DNA from: Paenibacillus tuaregi
Lineage (GTDB): Bacteria > Bacillota > Bacilli > Paenibacillales > Paenibacillaceae
Assembly: GCF_900086655.1 (NCBI RefSeq)
Contig: NZ_LT575476.1
Coordinates: forward strand, 1,014,243 to 1,078,242
Length of the DNA stretch: 64,000 bases
Reading direction: 5' to 3'
The notes beneath the pieces were generated by a model, which was given only the letters and a program-made list of their open reading frames with translations, was not told the origin of the DNA and did not search any database. The translations under genes were made by a program, and so were the position numbers. Below, piece after piece: positions 52,549-61,224 of the stretch (the stretch's first letter is position 1; each line of letters begins with the position of its first letter).

Positions 52549-53781
52549 TCACTCCTCCTTAGATAGCTTCAGTACGGTATCTAGGAGAACGTTCAAGCCT
52601 TTTTCAATATCAGCAAAATGAGCATCTTCTTCTGGGCAATGGCTCTTACCACCAACAGTCTTTATAAATATCATGCCGACTGGGTAGAGGTTTGAGATTT
52701 GAAAGGCATCGTGGCCTGCTCCGCTAAATAAATAATTAAATTTATCGCCGCGTTCAATTACAGATTCCTCTATAATGTGTTTAATCTTATCATCAAAAAT
52801 TACAGCTTCCATATGACCAATTCGTTTAATTTCATAATCCACTTTATACTTTGCACATGTGTTCTTTACAATTTCATAGACCATCTCTAAGCCATGTTCT
52901 ACAATTTTGGAATCTTCACTTCGTATATCCTGTGTAAAAGTAACTTTCTCCGGAATAATACTTGGTATATTCGGTTCCACCTCAAATTTCCCAAATGTAA
53001 CTGTTGTATTGCCGTTATATGATTCAATCATTTCTTTCACCTTAGTTACAATTTGTGCAGCCGCCAATAATGCATCCTTACGCATGGACATGGGTAGAGG
53101 ACCTGCATGATTTGCTTCCCCTTTAATTACAATTTCATTCCATGCCATCGATTTTACACCCTGTACAATACCTAGAGATAGTCCTTCTTCTTCTAGTATT
53201 GGTCCCTGTTCAATATGTAACTCCAAGTAGGCTTTCATATTGTTTATACGATTTTCTTCTTCTCCGCAGTAACCAATTCTTTTTAATTCTCCTTCAAATG
53301 TAATGTTTGAACCAACTGCTTTTTGAGAGTAACACTCCTCTTTATTAAAAGTTCCAACAATAACCCCAGAACCCATCATGCCTGGCAAAAAACGAGTACC
53401 CTCTTCGTTAGTCCAGGAACACATGACAATTGGGCACAAAGTCGAAATATCCATGTCATTTAGGCTTCTTATTATTTCAAGTCCAGCTAACACGCCGATG
53501 ATTCCATCAAATTTCCCGCCATTTTGAACAGTATCGAGATGAGAACCAATGACAATAGGTGGCAGTTGGTTATCTTTACCTTCTCGGATACCGTAAATAT
53601 TTCCCATATCATCAATTTTCACTGTTAAGTTAGCGTCTTCCATCCAAGCAACCAACATATCTCTTGCTGCTTTATCCTCATCTGTTAAAGCCAATCTAGT
53701 CAGGCCCCGATTTTCCTGATATCCACCACAAGCCAATAATTTATCAAAAGATTCAATATACCTCGTAATATTAACCTTCAT
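52549..53781 (-). CDS. M20-family amidohydrolase (allantoate amidohydrolase/N-carbamoyl-amino-acid hydrolase type)
   Basis: A 410-residue binuclear metal enzyme. ATG 53781 follows AGAGGAGAGG; an upstream frame to 53817 lacks a site. Metal ligands are visible: His and Asp in 'VIGSHLDTVQNGGKFDG', Glu in 'WTNEEGTRF', His in 'YLELHIEQGP' and the final His in 'GGKSHCPEEDAHF'. 'GEANHAGPLPMSMRKDAL' is the dimerisation-domain His motif. The subgroup cleaves N-carbamoyl or ureido groups, for example allantoate, N-carbamoyl-beta-alanine or N-carbamoyl amino acids. It is divergent from a ureohydrolase and followed by a transporter. The exact substrate is open. Confidence 0.88.
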   Translation of the reverse strand: MKVNITRYIESFDKLLACGGYQENRGLTRLALTDEDKAARDMLVAWMEDANLTVKIDDMGNIYGIREGKDNQLPPIVIGSHLDTVQNGGKFDGIIGVLAGLEIIRSLNDMDISTLCPIVMCSWTNEEGTRFLPGMMGSGVIVGTFNKEECYSQKAVGSNITFEGELKRIGYCGEEENRINNMKAYLELHIEQGPILEEEGLSLGIVQGVKSMAWNEIVIKGEANHAGPLPMSMRKDALLAAAQIVTKVKEMIESYNGNTTVTFGKFEVEPNIPSIIPEKVTFTQDIRSEDSKIVEHGLEMVYEIVKNTCAKYKVDYEIKRIGHMEAVIFDDKIKHIIEESVIERGDKFNYLFSGAGHDAFQISNLYPVGMIFIKTVGGKSHCPEEDAHFADIEKGLNVLLDTVLKLSKEE

Positions 53782-54109
53782 AATGTATACCTCTCCTCTA
53801 ATCATAATGATTAGCATTATATGATTTAGCTAAATCACGGACAATTATCATAGCTAACATAATACATGTGCATTCTGCTGAAAGATCAAAGTACTGTCAT
53901 GGGTTCCTATATCAACAAGTGATTGTAATTGTGTTGAAGAACAAATTATATGTTTTAGTTTATTGTAGGTTCAACAGGATGCATATTTTTATTATGCAAG
54001 AAGGCCATACCTCCTGGTTCATTAAACTAATACAATATGGATAAATGAAAAACATTTCTCATATTTATCGACTTAGCTAAAAAATAAAAGTTTTAGGAGG
54101 GTCAATCAA
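53782..54109. promoter_or_regulatory. Divergent regulatory region of the M20 and ureohydrolase genes
   Basis: A perfect 16-bp palindrome TGATTTAGCTAAATCA lies at 53822-53837. The 9-mer TTAGCTAAA inside it recurs at about 54073-54081 near the ureohydrolase start. A second dyad, ATAATG-n-CATTAT, lies at 53804-53820. These are candidate sites for the PucR regulator. No gene is seen in the region. Confidence 0.4.
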
Positions 54110-55111
54110 TTGAGTCAAAAACTTAAAGCAACGAATAAACTTTTGAGAAACAGAACAGTCGGTGTAAATACTTTTATGAAATTACCTTTAGTTGAAGAAA
54201 TTGAAGAATTGGAAGGAGAACCAGCTGATTTTGCTGTTGTAGGCATCCCGGATGATTCTGGTGCATTTTTTCGTGTAGGTCAACGTTTTGCGCCAAATTC
54301 CATTCGGGAGATCTCTGCGATGTTAAGATCAATAAATATGGCAATTGGAACTAATATTGATGAAGAACTCAGAGGTTTTGATAATGGGGATGTAAACTGT
54401 GTACCATCCAACACTGAAGAAAATCAACATCGAGCAGCAGAAAAAATTACTAAACTTGTAGAACATGGTATCATTCCGGTTTCCATGGGCGGCGATCACT
54501 CAATATCATTAGGCCCAATCCGAGCCGTGGGGAAACACTATGGAGCTGTAGGATTAATTCATTTTGACTCACATGTTGACTCTTATGAAGGAGGCTTCGG
54601 CTCAAGATACAACAACGGAACTACGTTACGACGCGGTATAGAAGAAGGTGTGTTGGACCCAAATAGAATCATCAGCGTTGGTATTAAAGGTACCTTATTT
54701 AACGAAGACGCAGGGGGGAAAATTTCAGAGGATTTAGGAGTCGAAGTTCTTACTATGCAGGACTTTGAGGAAATTGGAATTGAAGAAACTATCCAGCGTA
54801 TTCGTGACCGAATCGGCGAAGGACCAGCATATCTTACTTTTGACATTGACTGTATGGATCCTTCATGCGCTCCAGGAGGTGCAGTTTATGAATTAGGTGG
54901 GTTTAACTCGCGCGAAATTATTCGTATTATGAAAGGAATTAAAGATCTTAACATAGTCGGCTATGATATTGCTGAAGTTTGTCCTCAATATGATACTGGA
55001 TCTATTACGAGTTATATGGCAGCAGAATTTATGCATATGTTTATTGCGATGATTGGAATACGGAAACGTAATATGACGGAAAAACAGAACTCGATTCCAT
55101 CCCAAATCTAA
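54110..55111 (+). CDS. Ureohydrolase (agmatinase/guanidinobutyrase/guanidinase family)
   Basis: A 333-residue binuclear metal enzyme that hydrolyses a guanidino compound to urea. TTG 54110 follows TTAGGAGGG. All six metal ligands are present: His in 'SMGGDHSISLG', Asp-His-Asp in 'HFDSHVDSYEG' (Ser replaces the usual Ala of DAH), and Asp-Asp in 'TFDIDCMDPS'. The loop 'APGGAVYELGG' differs from the 'APGTGTPxxGG' of agmatinases, so the substrate is probably not agmatine; guanidine, guanidinobutyrate or guanidinopropionate are candidates. It is divergent from the M20 enzyme in the AT-rich island. Confidence 0.88.
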   Translation: MSQKLKATNKLLRNRTVGVNTFMKLPLVEEIEELEGEPADFAVVGIPDDSGAFFRVGQRFAPNSIREISAMLRSINMAIGTNIDEELRGFDNGDVNCVPSNTEENQHRAAEKITKLVEHGIIPVSMGGDHSISLGPIRAVGKHYGAVGLIHFDSHVDSYEGGFGSRYNNGTTLRRGIEEGVLDPNRIISVGIKGTLFNEDAGGKISEDLGVEVLTMQDFEEIGIEETIQRIRDRIGEGPAYLTFDIDCMDPSCAPGGAVYELGGFNSREIIRIMKGIKDLNIVGYDIAEVCPQYDTGSITSYMAAEFMHMFIAMIGIRKRNMTEKQNSIPSQI

Positions 55112-55401
55112 TTGCAATGATCAAACGCTTCTCAACATGTTGAAAAGTAAAATTTTCACAAGCTGTAACAACTGTTTTCAGAAATATGCCATTGGAGAAC
55201 AGTCGCTTAGTAGCTTTATCCTACTTACAAGTTGTTTATACAAATATAAATATCTTCGTAAAAGAGGGTTGGTCAACCCCCATTAGTGGAACATTGAAAG
55301 AACACCTAACTACAACAGTCATTTCAGAGTAATCTTTGATTTTGTTGTCTGCTATTAATAGAGATGAGAGCAAGCCGGGATTAGCTCCGGCTATACAGGC
55401 A
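55112..55401. other. Gene-free right edge of the AT-rich island
   Basis: AT-rich sequence without a gene; base composition changes to that of the rest of the window near 55370. GCCGG and CCGGC flank a short hairpin there. I found no inverted copy of the Tn7-like end seen at 45207. Confidence 0.4.
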
Positions 55402-55430
55402 AAAAGCCCGGGGAAGTTTCTTTCCCGGGT
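55402..55430 (-). terminator. Terminator of the 58-residue membrane-protein gene
   Basis: CCCGGG (55407-55412) and CCCGGG (55424-55429) form a stem. On the minus strand the hairpin is followed by CTTTTTG. Confidence 0.7.
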
Positions 55431-55455
55431 TATTCAATAGACAGTCAAAGGTTAT

Positions 55456-55632
55456 TTAGAATTTGGGGAATACATATTTGACGAGGAAGTAAAGAAAGCC
55501 GAAGAACAGAATGATATAAGCCGCGTACTTGATAAACGTGGAAGCTACCATGCTGGAATCCGTTTTATGCTGGATATCCCGTCTTTCTACTTCCACATTG
55601 CTTACCTCTGTCCGATCCTGCTGATTGTTCAT
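55456..55632 (-). CDS. 58-residue single-helix membrane protein
   Basis: A short gene starting at ATG 55632 after an excellent AAAAGGAGGA. The N-terminal half is polar ('NNQQDRTEVSNVEVERRD'), followed by one membrane helix ('YAAYIILFFGFLYFLVKYVF') at the C-terminus. No family is recognised. The strong ribosome binding site and terminator make it likely to be real. Confidence 0.72.
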   Translation of the reverse strand: MNNQQDRTEVSNVEVERRDIQHKTDSSMVASTFIKYAAYIILFFGFLYFLVKYVFPKF

Positions 55633-55830
55633 GATCTTTTCCTCCTTTTCGTAAGATCACTTTCCATAGCGCTTACGGTTGTTTGATATTTTATAAACGG
55701 ATGCCTGACGAATGAAACAAAGGCTTTATTACGCACTAGATAGTGCTGACCTTATCTTCTTGACGGGTACGATATAATGGAAAAGATGAATTTGGAGACA
55801 TAGACATAAAGATCGGAGAGTGAGAGATTT

Positions 55831-57276
55831 TTGCTGGTGGATTGGATCAGACAGGGTTTTTTAGGAAATGTCCGTAAAGATATTTTATCAGGGCTTACCG
55901 TCGCATTTGCCTTGATTCCAGAGGCGATTGCTTTCTCCATCATGGCAGGGGTAGACCCGATGGTGGGCTTGTATGCCTCTTTTATAATTGCAGTAAGCAT
56001 TTCGTTCTTCGGAGGAAGGCCGGGAATGATCTCCGCCGCTACCGGAGCCATGGCCTCACTGATGGGCCCCTTAATTGCCAAATACGGCATTGAGTATCTG
56101 TTCGCCGCAACAGTCTTAACTGGGATTTTGCAGTGGATCATGGGTGCGCTCCGGTTTGGGCGGTTCATTACTTTTGTGCCGCATTCCGTTATGGTAGGTT
56201 TTGTTAACGCATTAGCTATTATCATCTTCATGGCCCAGCTCCCCAACTTTGAAGGAGCTTCTTGGGAGGTCTATGCGATCTTGGCAGCGACGCTGCTCAT
56301 TATCTATTTGTTTCCGCTGCTGACCAAGGCGGTTCCTTCCGCTCTTGTGGCGATTATTGTGATGACTCTGGTGACTGTCCTTGGGGGGATCGATGTGAGA
56401 ACTGTGGGAGACATGGGGAACATCACCCAGTCTCTGCCGTTCTTTCATATACCCCAGGTGCCTGTTAGTCTCGACATGCTGCTGGTAATTCTGCCATACT
56501 CTCTCGCCCTTGCCGTTGTAGGCATGACGGAATCCTTGCTGACCGCAACTCTCGTGGATGAGCTGACGGAGACCAGCAGCAATAAGAACCGTGAAATCCG
56601 CGGCCAGGGGATAGCCAATGTCCTAACCGGTTTTTTCGGAGGAATGGCGGGTTGTGCGATGATCGGTCAGACCGTCATTAATGTGAAGTCTGGAGGCCGC
56701 ACACGCCTGTCTACTTTTGTGGCGGGCACGTTCCTGCTGTTTCTTATTCTCGTGCTTGGGGATGTCGTAAAGGAGATTCCGATGGCAGCTCTGACAGGCG
56801 TTATGTTCATGGTCTCCTTCGGAACATTTGATTGGGGCTCACTTCGAAGTCTTCATAAGATTCCAAGGACCGATGCGGTTGTTATGGTCGTAACGGTACT
56901 GATCGTTGTAGCTACGTCCAATTTGGCCATTGGCGTCATATGTGGTGTGATTCTGAGTGCATTATCATTCGGCTGGAGAGCGGCCCGTCTGAGGTTCACA
57001 TCCAAGATGGATTCGGGTCATGTCAAAAGATACACCGTGACTGGACCGCTCTTCTTCGGCACGGCTTCCCAGTTCATTCAGGCGTTCTCGGCGGCCGAGG
57101 ACCCTGAGAAGGTGATCATTGATCTAGGCGGTTCCCATGTGTGGGACCATTCAGCGATAACCGCGATCACTAAAGTGACTGCCAAATATGCCGAGTCCGG
57201 CAAGCAGGCTGTAATCACCGGCTTGAATGAAGAGAGCCGGCTGTTGATGGATAAGGCGGGTTACGCCCGGGGCTGA
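55831..57276 (+). CDS. SulP-family anion transporter with STAS domain
   Basis: A 481-residue membrane protein. The frame begins at TTG 55831, preceded by GGAGAGTGAGAG. The membrane part starts '[20 protein letters not shown]' (the SulP helix-1 motif) and continues '[17 protein letters not shown]'. '[20 protein letters not shown]' and '[13 protein letters not shown]' are conserved. The last 90 residues are a shortened STAS domain ('[19 protein letters not shown]'). Relatives transport sulfate, bicarbonate or related anions. No sulfur or carbonic anhydrase genes are adjacent, so the substrate is open. Confidence 0.9.
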   Translation: MLVDWIRQGFLGNVRKDILSGLTVAFALIPEAIAFSIMAGVDPMVGLYASFIIAVSISFFGGRPGMISAATGAMASLMGPLIAKYGIEYLFAATVLTGILQWIMGALRFGRFITFVPHSVMVGFVNALAIIIFMAQLPNFEGASWEVYAILAATLLIIYLFPLLTKAVPSALVAIIVMTLVTVLGGIDVRTVGDMGNITQSLPFFHIPQVPVSLDMLLVILPYSLALAVVGMTESLLTATLVDELTETSSNKNREIRGQGIANVLTGFFGGMAGCAMIGQTVINVKSGGRTRLSTFVAGTFLLFLILVLGDVVKEIPMAALTGVMFMVSFGTFDWGSLRSLHKIPRTDAVVMVVTVLIVVATSNLAIGVICGVILSALSFGWRAARLRFTSKMDSGHVKRYTVTGPLFFGTASQFIQAFSAAEDPEKVIIDLGGSHVWDHSAITAITKVTAKYAESGKQAVITGLNEESRLLMDKAGYARG

Positions 57277-57311
57277 AAGCCGGGTTGGAAGTATAAAGCT
57301 TCATTATAATA

Positions 57312-57362
57312 AGGCGACCGTAGAGCATGTCCTTGATGGGATATGGCCGGTCGTCTTTTTTA
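57312..57362 (+). terminator. Terminator after the SulP gene
   Basis: CGACCG near 57315 pairs with CGGTCG near 57350 around an inner imperfect hairpin, followed by TCTTTTTT. Confidence 0.65.
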
Positions 57363-57421
57363 CGTTGTAACCAAGTCTCCTGAATAACTTGACCGGGAAG
57401 GAACGATTATGATAGTTTAAC

Positions 57422-57440
57422 GATAATGATTATCATTTTC
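57422..57440 (+). promoter_or_regulatory. Fur box upstream of the siderophore regulator gene
   Basis: GATAATGATTATCATTTTC matches 17 of 19 positions of the classical Fur box. It lies just upstream of the AraC-type gene, so that gene should be repressed by Fur when iron is plentiful. Confidence 0.88.
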
Positions 57441-57461
57441 ATATAGAAAGGGTTGTTTGCT

Positions 57462-59072
57462 TTGTGTTCTGCTCTTATCCGGACTGAAAGCCTGCCGGTA
57501 TTCTTGGACGATCTATGGTTCAAATTCCGCAGGATTGACTTGGTAAGGGGTGACGGGCTGCCGCAGCAGCTCCTAGACTCTTATGCTCTGATCGTGGTTC
57601 GAACCGGCATGGGTCAGCTCATGGTGGATCTCCAGGAATATGGGCTAAGAGGCCAGACTGTATATATTATCCGTCCCGGCCAGACCCTAGGCGCTGAATT
57701 TGGGGCATACAGCAATTTGGAAATGTACGTGATTCACTTTGATATCTACCAGGATTCGGGAGCCTTTGACTCCTTCCCGCTGAAAGGGGAAGTTCCCGTC
57801 GGCTCTGGAGATCAGCTGCTTGAGCTGTGTGACTTGATGCTGCTAAGCAGCCAGAGCGCTTGCGAGCTTGAGCGGTTCAGGGGACAGTCCGCATTTCAGG
57901 AGCTGCTGTATAGAATACTTAAGAATTTCCGCACGGAACAGGACAATGAGGGCCTTGGGACGCTTGAGCGGACCAAGCTGTATATAGACCAATATTACGC
58001 GGAGGCCCTTTCGGTTCATCAATTGTCCCAGATGGCGGGACTCAGTCCTAAATATTATGGGGAGCTGTTTAAGAAGACTTATGGCATCAGCGTGATGGAC
58101 TACATAGCCCAGACCCGGGTCAATTCAGCGAAAAAACTGATGCTGCAATCGAACGCCCGTCTGGCCGATATTGCGCATCAGGTTGGTTTCAACGATGAGT
58201 TCTATTTCAGCCGCAAGTTTAAAAAGGAGACAGGAGTATGCCCGACAGCTTATTTAAAGAACCGAAGGCGCAGAATCGCGGCTTACATGTCACCGGTGCT
58301 CGGCTTTTTGCTGCCGCTGAATATGATGCCTTTTGCCGCACCACTTCATCCGAAATGGACGGCTTACTACCATAAAATGTACCGCTCCGACATTCCTCTT
58401 CATCTTAGTGCGTACCGTTATAACCAGGATTGGGAGGCCAATGTGGATGCTTTAATGAATTCGGCCCCCGACCTCATCATTGCCTTGGATATTCTCCGCC
58501 CTGAAGAACAAGCCAAGCTTGAACAGGCTGCAGAGCTTGCTCTGATTGATTCTATGTCGGATTGGCGGACCCAATTCAGACAGGTGGCCTGTCTGGTTGA
58601 GGCGGAGCAGGAAGCCGAAGCTTGGCTGAGGGCTTATGAATGGAAGGCAAGATCAGCCAGGGAACAGCTGTCGAGAAGGATCGGGGATGAACGCCTGATG
58701 GTATTAAGCCTGCATAAGGATGAGCTGATCAACTGCCCGGCCAGAGCGGTTGGGGAGGTCATCCGGGATGATCTCCAGTTGAATGTGACAGTTCCCACCA
58801 GGAGTCTGGAGCATCGCCAGGATACTATACTAGTGAGCGAGCTTATGGAGTCTGATCCCGACTGGATTCTGCTTAATGTACGGCAGGAATCCGAGACTTT
58901 AGCTTATTGGGAGATGCTTAAAGCCTCAACTCAGTGGAGGGATCTTAAGGCCGTTCGCAAGAATCAGGCTCATATGATCCACTCGGACCCTTGGCGGGAG
59001 TATTCAGCTTATGCCTGCAAGCGTATGCTGGATGATCTGCTTTATCATATATCCGGAGATCGTCCAGATTGA
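57462..59072 (+). CDS. AraC-family regulator fused to a siderophore-binding-like domain (Btr-type)
   Basis: A protein of about 536 residues. TTG 57462 is favoured because AAAGGG (57447-57452) is nine bases upstream; TTG 57453 is in frame but too close to that site. The N-terminal part (about 1-150) is a cupin-like arm. The AraC DNA-binding domain (about 165-270) has two helix-turn-helices ('LSVHQLSQMAGLSPKYYGEL' and 'LADIAHQVGFNDEFYFSRKF'). The C-terminal 260 residues resemble a periplasmic binding domain ('PDLIIALDILRPEEQAKLEQ', 'DPDWILLNVRQESET'). B. subtilis Btr has this layout and activates siderophore uptake when its ligand bacillibactin is bound. Here it probably activates the downstream operon. 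Confidence 0.88.
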   Translation: MCSALIRTESLPVFLDDLWFKFRRIDLVRGDGLPQQLLDSYALIVVRTGMGQLMVDLQEYGLRGQTVYIIRPGQTLGAEFGAYSNLEMYVIHFDIYQDSGAFDSFPLKGEVPVGSGDQLLELCDLMLLSSQSACELERFRGQSAFQELLYRILKNFRTEQDNEGLGTLERTKLYIDQYYAEALSVHQLSQMAGLSPKYYGELFKKTYGISVMDYIAQTRVNSAKKLMLQSNARLADIAHQVGFNDEFYFSRKFKKETGVCPTAYLKNRRRRIAAYMSPVLGFLLPLNMMPFAAPLHPKWTAYYHKMYRSDIPLHLSAYRYNQDWEANVDALMNSAPDLIIALDILRPEEQAKLEQAAELALIDSMSDWRTQFRQVACLVEAEQEAEAWLRAYEWKARSAREQLSRRIGDERLMVLSLHKDELINCPARAVGEVIRDDLQLNVTVPTRSLEHRQDTILVSELMESDPDWILLNVRQESETLAYWEMLKASTQWRDLKAVRKNQAHMIHSDPWREYSAYACKRMLDDLLYHISGDRPD

Positions 59073-59112
59073 TTCTGGAGATCGTCCATGTTCTTTGGAA
59101 ATAGCTCTCCTA

Positions 59113-59138
59113 TATAATCAATAATGAGAATCATTATC
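59113..59138 (+). promoter_or_regulatory. Promoter and Fur box of the siderophore uptake operon
   Basis: TATAAT (59113-59118) is followed at once by AATAATGAGAATCATTATC (59120-59138), 17 of 19 matches to the Fur box. Fur binding there would cover the transcription start. A poor -35 (TTCTTT, 59091) fits a promoter that depends on an activator. Confidence 0.82.
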
Positions 59139-59187
59139 AATCTAAGTGATTGAATAAGTAGAAGACCAGGAGAGGGGAACAAAGAAA

Positions 59188-60210
59188 GTGAAGAACAGAG
59201 GGTGGGCCGCATTGGCCGTTATTTTGATGGTGGGAGTACTATCCGCTTGCGGATCGAAGGGGGAGGTCAAGGACTCTGCAGGTGGAACCAAGGCCAATAG
59301 TACAGCTGTCACCACATCCGCAGGGGAGTCCAAGAGCTCAGGCTCAGCTGAGTCAGGTGAGATGAGAACCATTACCTACCTGGACAAAACTTACACTGTT
59401 CCGGCCAAGGCGCAGCGGATTGTAATTACCGGATCGATCGAATCCATGGAGGATGCGCTTGTGTTGGATGTCACTCCGACAGGGGCGATTACCGTGGGCG
59501 GTAAATTCCCATCGTTGTTCACCAAGATCACTGAAGGGACTGTGGGAATTGGGGAGAAGACACAGCCTGATCTGGAAGGAATCTTGAAGCTGAAGCCGGA
59601 TGTGATTTTAGCCAGCACCAAGTTTCCTGCGGAAACCTTGGAGAAATTCGCCAAAATCAGTACTACGATCCCGGTATCTCATATTTCATCGGACTGGGAG
59701 AAGAACCTGAACCTCCTTGCGGAACTTACAGGAAAGCAGGCGCAGGCCAAGCAGCTGCTTGAGAAGTATAAGTCCGACTTGGCTGAGGTTAGGAAAACCC
59801 TGAATCCGGTGTTCAAGGATAAAAAGGTGCTGGCGATCCGCATCCGCAAAGGAAGCATCTGCATTTATCCGCAGAACGTCTTTTTTAACCCTTCTATATA
59901 TGAAGAATTAGGAGCCTCCGTACCTGATGAGGTGGCTGCGGCCAAGGCCCAGCAGCTGATTTCTCTGGAGAAGTTCTCGGAGATCAACCCGGATTATGTC
60001 TTTATCCAATTCTCGGAGGATGAGAATAAGGAAACGCCAAAAGCGTTCGAGGAGCTTCAGAACAATCCGATCTGGAAAAGCGTGAACGCTGTGAAGAACG
60101 GGCATGTATACACGAATCTCGTTGATCCTTTGACCCAGGGCGGAACAGCATACAGCAAATTCGCTTTCCTGGAAGCCTTGAAGAACAGCACCTTAATGCA
60201 AGCAAAGTGA
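59188..60210 (+). CDS. Iron-siderophore ABC transporter substrate-binding lipoprotein
   Basis: A 340-residue lipoprotein starting at GTG 59188 after AGGAGAGGGG. The signal peptide ends in LSAC. After a Ser/Gly linker, residues about 60-335 form the class III binding fold: 'QRIVITGSIESMEDALVLDV', 'IGEKTQPDLEGILKLKPDVIL' (in part) and 'NPDYVFIQFSEDENK'. It captures ferric siderophore outside the membrane and passes it to the two following permeases. The siderophore type cannot be told. Confidence 0.92.
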   Translation: MKNRGWAALAVILMVGVLSACGSKGEVKDSAGGTKANSTAVTTSAGESKSSGSAESGEMRTITYLDKTYTVPAKAQRIVITGSIESMEDALVLDVTPTGAITVGGKFPSLFTKITEGTVGIGEKTQPDLEGILKLKPDVILASTKFPAETLEKFAKISTTIPVSHISSDWEKNLNLLAELTGKQAQAKQLLEKYKSDLAEVRKTLNPVFKDKKVLAIRIRKGSICIYPQNVFFNPSIYEELGASVPDEVAAAKAQQLISLEKFSEINPDYVFIQFSEDENKETPKAFEELQNNPIWKSVNAVKNGHVYTNLVDPLTQGGTAYSKFAFLEALKNSTLMQAK

Positions 60211-61224
60211 GTGGGTCTAATGCGTTTTAAAATTCCTGTTCATCTCCTGATCCTGTGGAGCGCACCTGTCATGGTCGTGCTGATTATGCTTCTCTCCATT
60301 CTATATGGGGCCAAGAATATCAGTCTGAACACCTTGAGCGAAGCGGTGTTCCACTTTGATCCAACCGAGGTGAACCATCAGATTATTATGCAGTCCAGAA
60401 TTCCAAGAGCCGCCGGGGCACTGCTCATAGGAGCATTTCTTGCCATATCAGGTGCCTTAATGCAGGGGATGACAAGAAATTATCTTGCGTCCCCTTCTCT
60501 TATGGGGATTTCAGACGGATCGGTATTTGCAGTTACGCTGGGTATGATTATTCTCCCGGGATCGTCTTCCCTGGAACTGATCGGCTATTCGCTTATAGGT
60601 TCTGCGCTTAGCATGGTTATTGTATTTGGGCTTGCGTCTCTAATGCCGGGAGGTTTATCCCCGGTTAGACTTGCTATTCTTGGAACCGTCATAGGCACGT
60701 TCCTGAGCAGTGCCTCCGCAGCGGCGGCAGCCTATTTTCAAATTTCTCAAAATATCAGCTTCTGGTATAATGCCCGACTTCATCAAATGGACCCGGCTCT
60801 CATCAAGCTGGCTATGCCATTTGCTGTGGTAGGCATTGTGCTGGCTTTAAGCATTTCCAAATCGGTCACCATTATGTCCTTAGGGGAGGATATCGCCACG
60901 AGTCTGGGCCAGAGAACATTCTGGGTCAAATGTGCAGCCATTGCAAGTGTCGTACTGTTAACGGGGATTGCGGTAGCGATTGCGGGCAAAATCGGATTCG
61001 TCGGGCTGATTATCCCACATATTGCAAGGTTTCTTACCGGCACGGACTATAAATGGATTATTCCCTGTGCCGGCGTGCTGGGGGGATGCTTCCTTGCGCT
61101 GTGTGATATTCTCAGCCGCTTATTAAATTATCCGCTGGAGATGCCGGTCGGTGTCGTGACAGGCATCATCGGAGTTCCCTTCTTCCTGTATCTGATCCGG
61201 ACCAAAGGGGGCAGACGAATATGA
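60211..61224 (+). CDS. FecCD-family iron-siderophore permease
   Basis: A 337-residue, roughly ten-helix permease. GTG 60211 directly follows the previous stop; ATG 60220 is also possible. 'SRIPRAAGALLIGAFLAISG', 'MQGMTRNYLASPSLMGISDG' and the ATPase-contact region 'GKIGFVGLIIPHIARFLTG' are diagnostic. It forms the membrane channel with the next gene; their coding sequences overlap by 4 bases. Confidence 0.93.
   Translation: MGLMRFKIPVHLLILWSAPVMVVLIMLLSILYGAKNISLNTLSEAVFHFDPTEVNHQIIMQSRIPRAAGALLIGAFLAISGALMQGMTRNYLASPSLMGISDGSVFAVTLGMIILPGSSSLELIGYSLIGSALSMVIVFGLASLMPGGLSPVRLAILGTVIGTFLSSASAAAAAYFQISQNISFWYNARLHQMDPALIKLAMPFAVVGIVLALSISKSVTIMSLGEDIATSLGQRTFWVKCAAIASVVLLTGIAVAIAGKIGFVGLIIPHIARFLTGTDYKWIIPCAGVLGGCFLALCDILSRLLNYPLEMPVGVVTGIIGVPFFLYLIRTKGGRRI

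Noticed and set aside
55112-55455. Right-hand mate of the Tn7-like end
   Set aside because: No inverted TGTCGG-type terminus or GTTCTTGTCCT repeat was found here or elsewhere to the right in the window.
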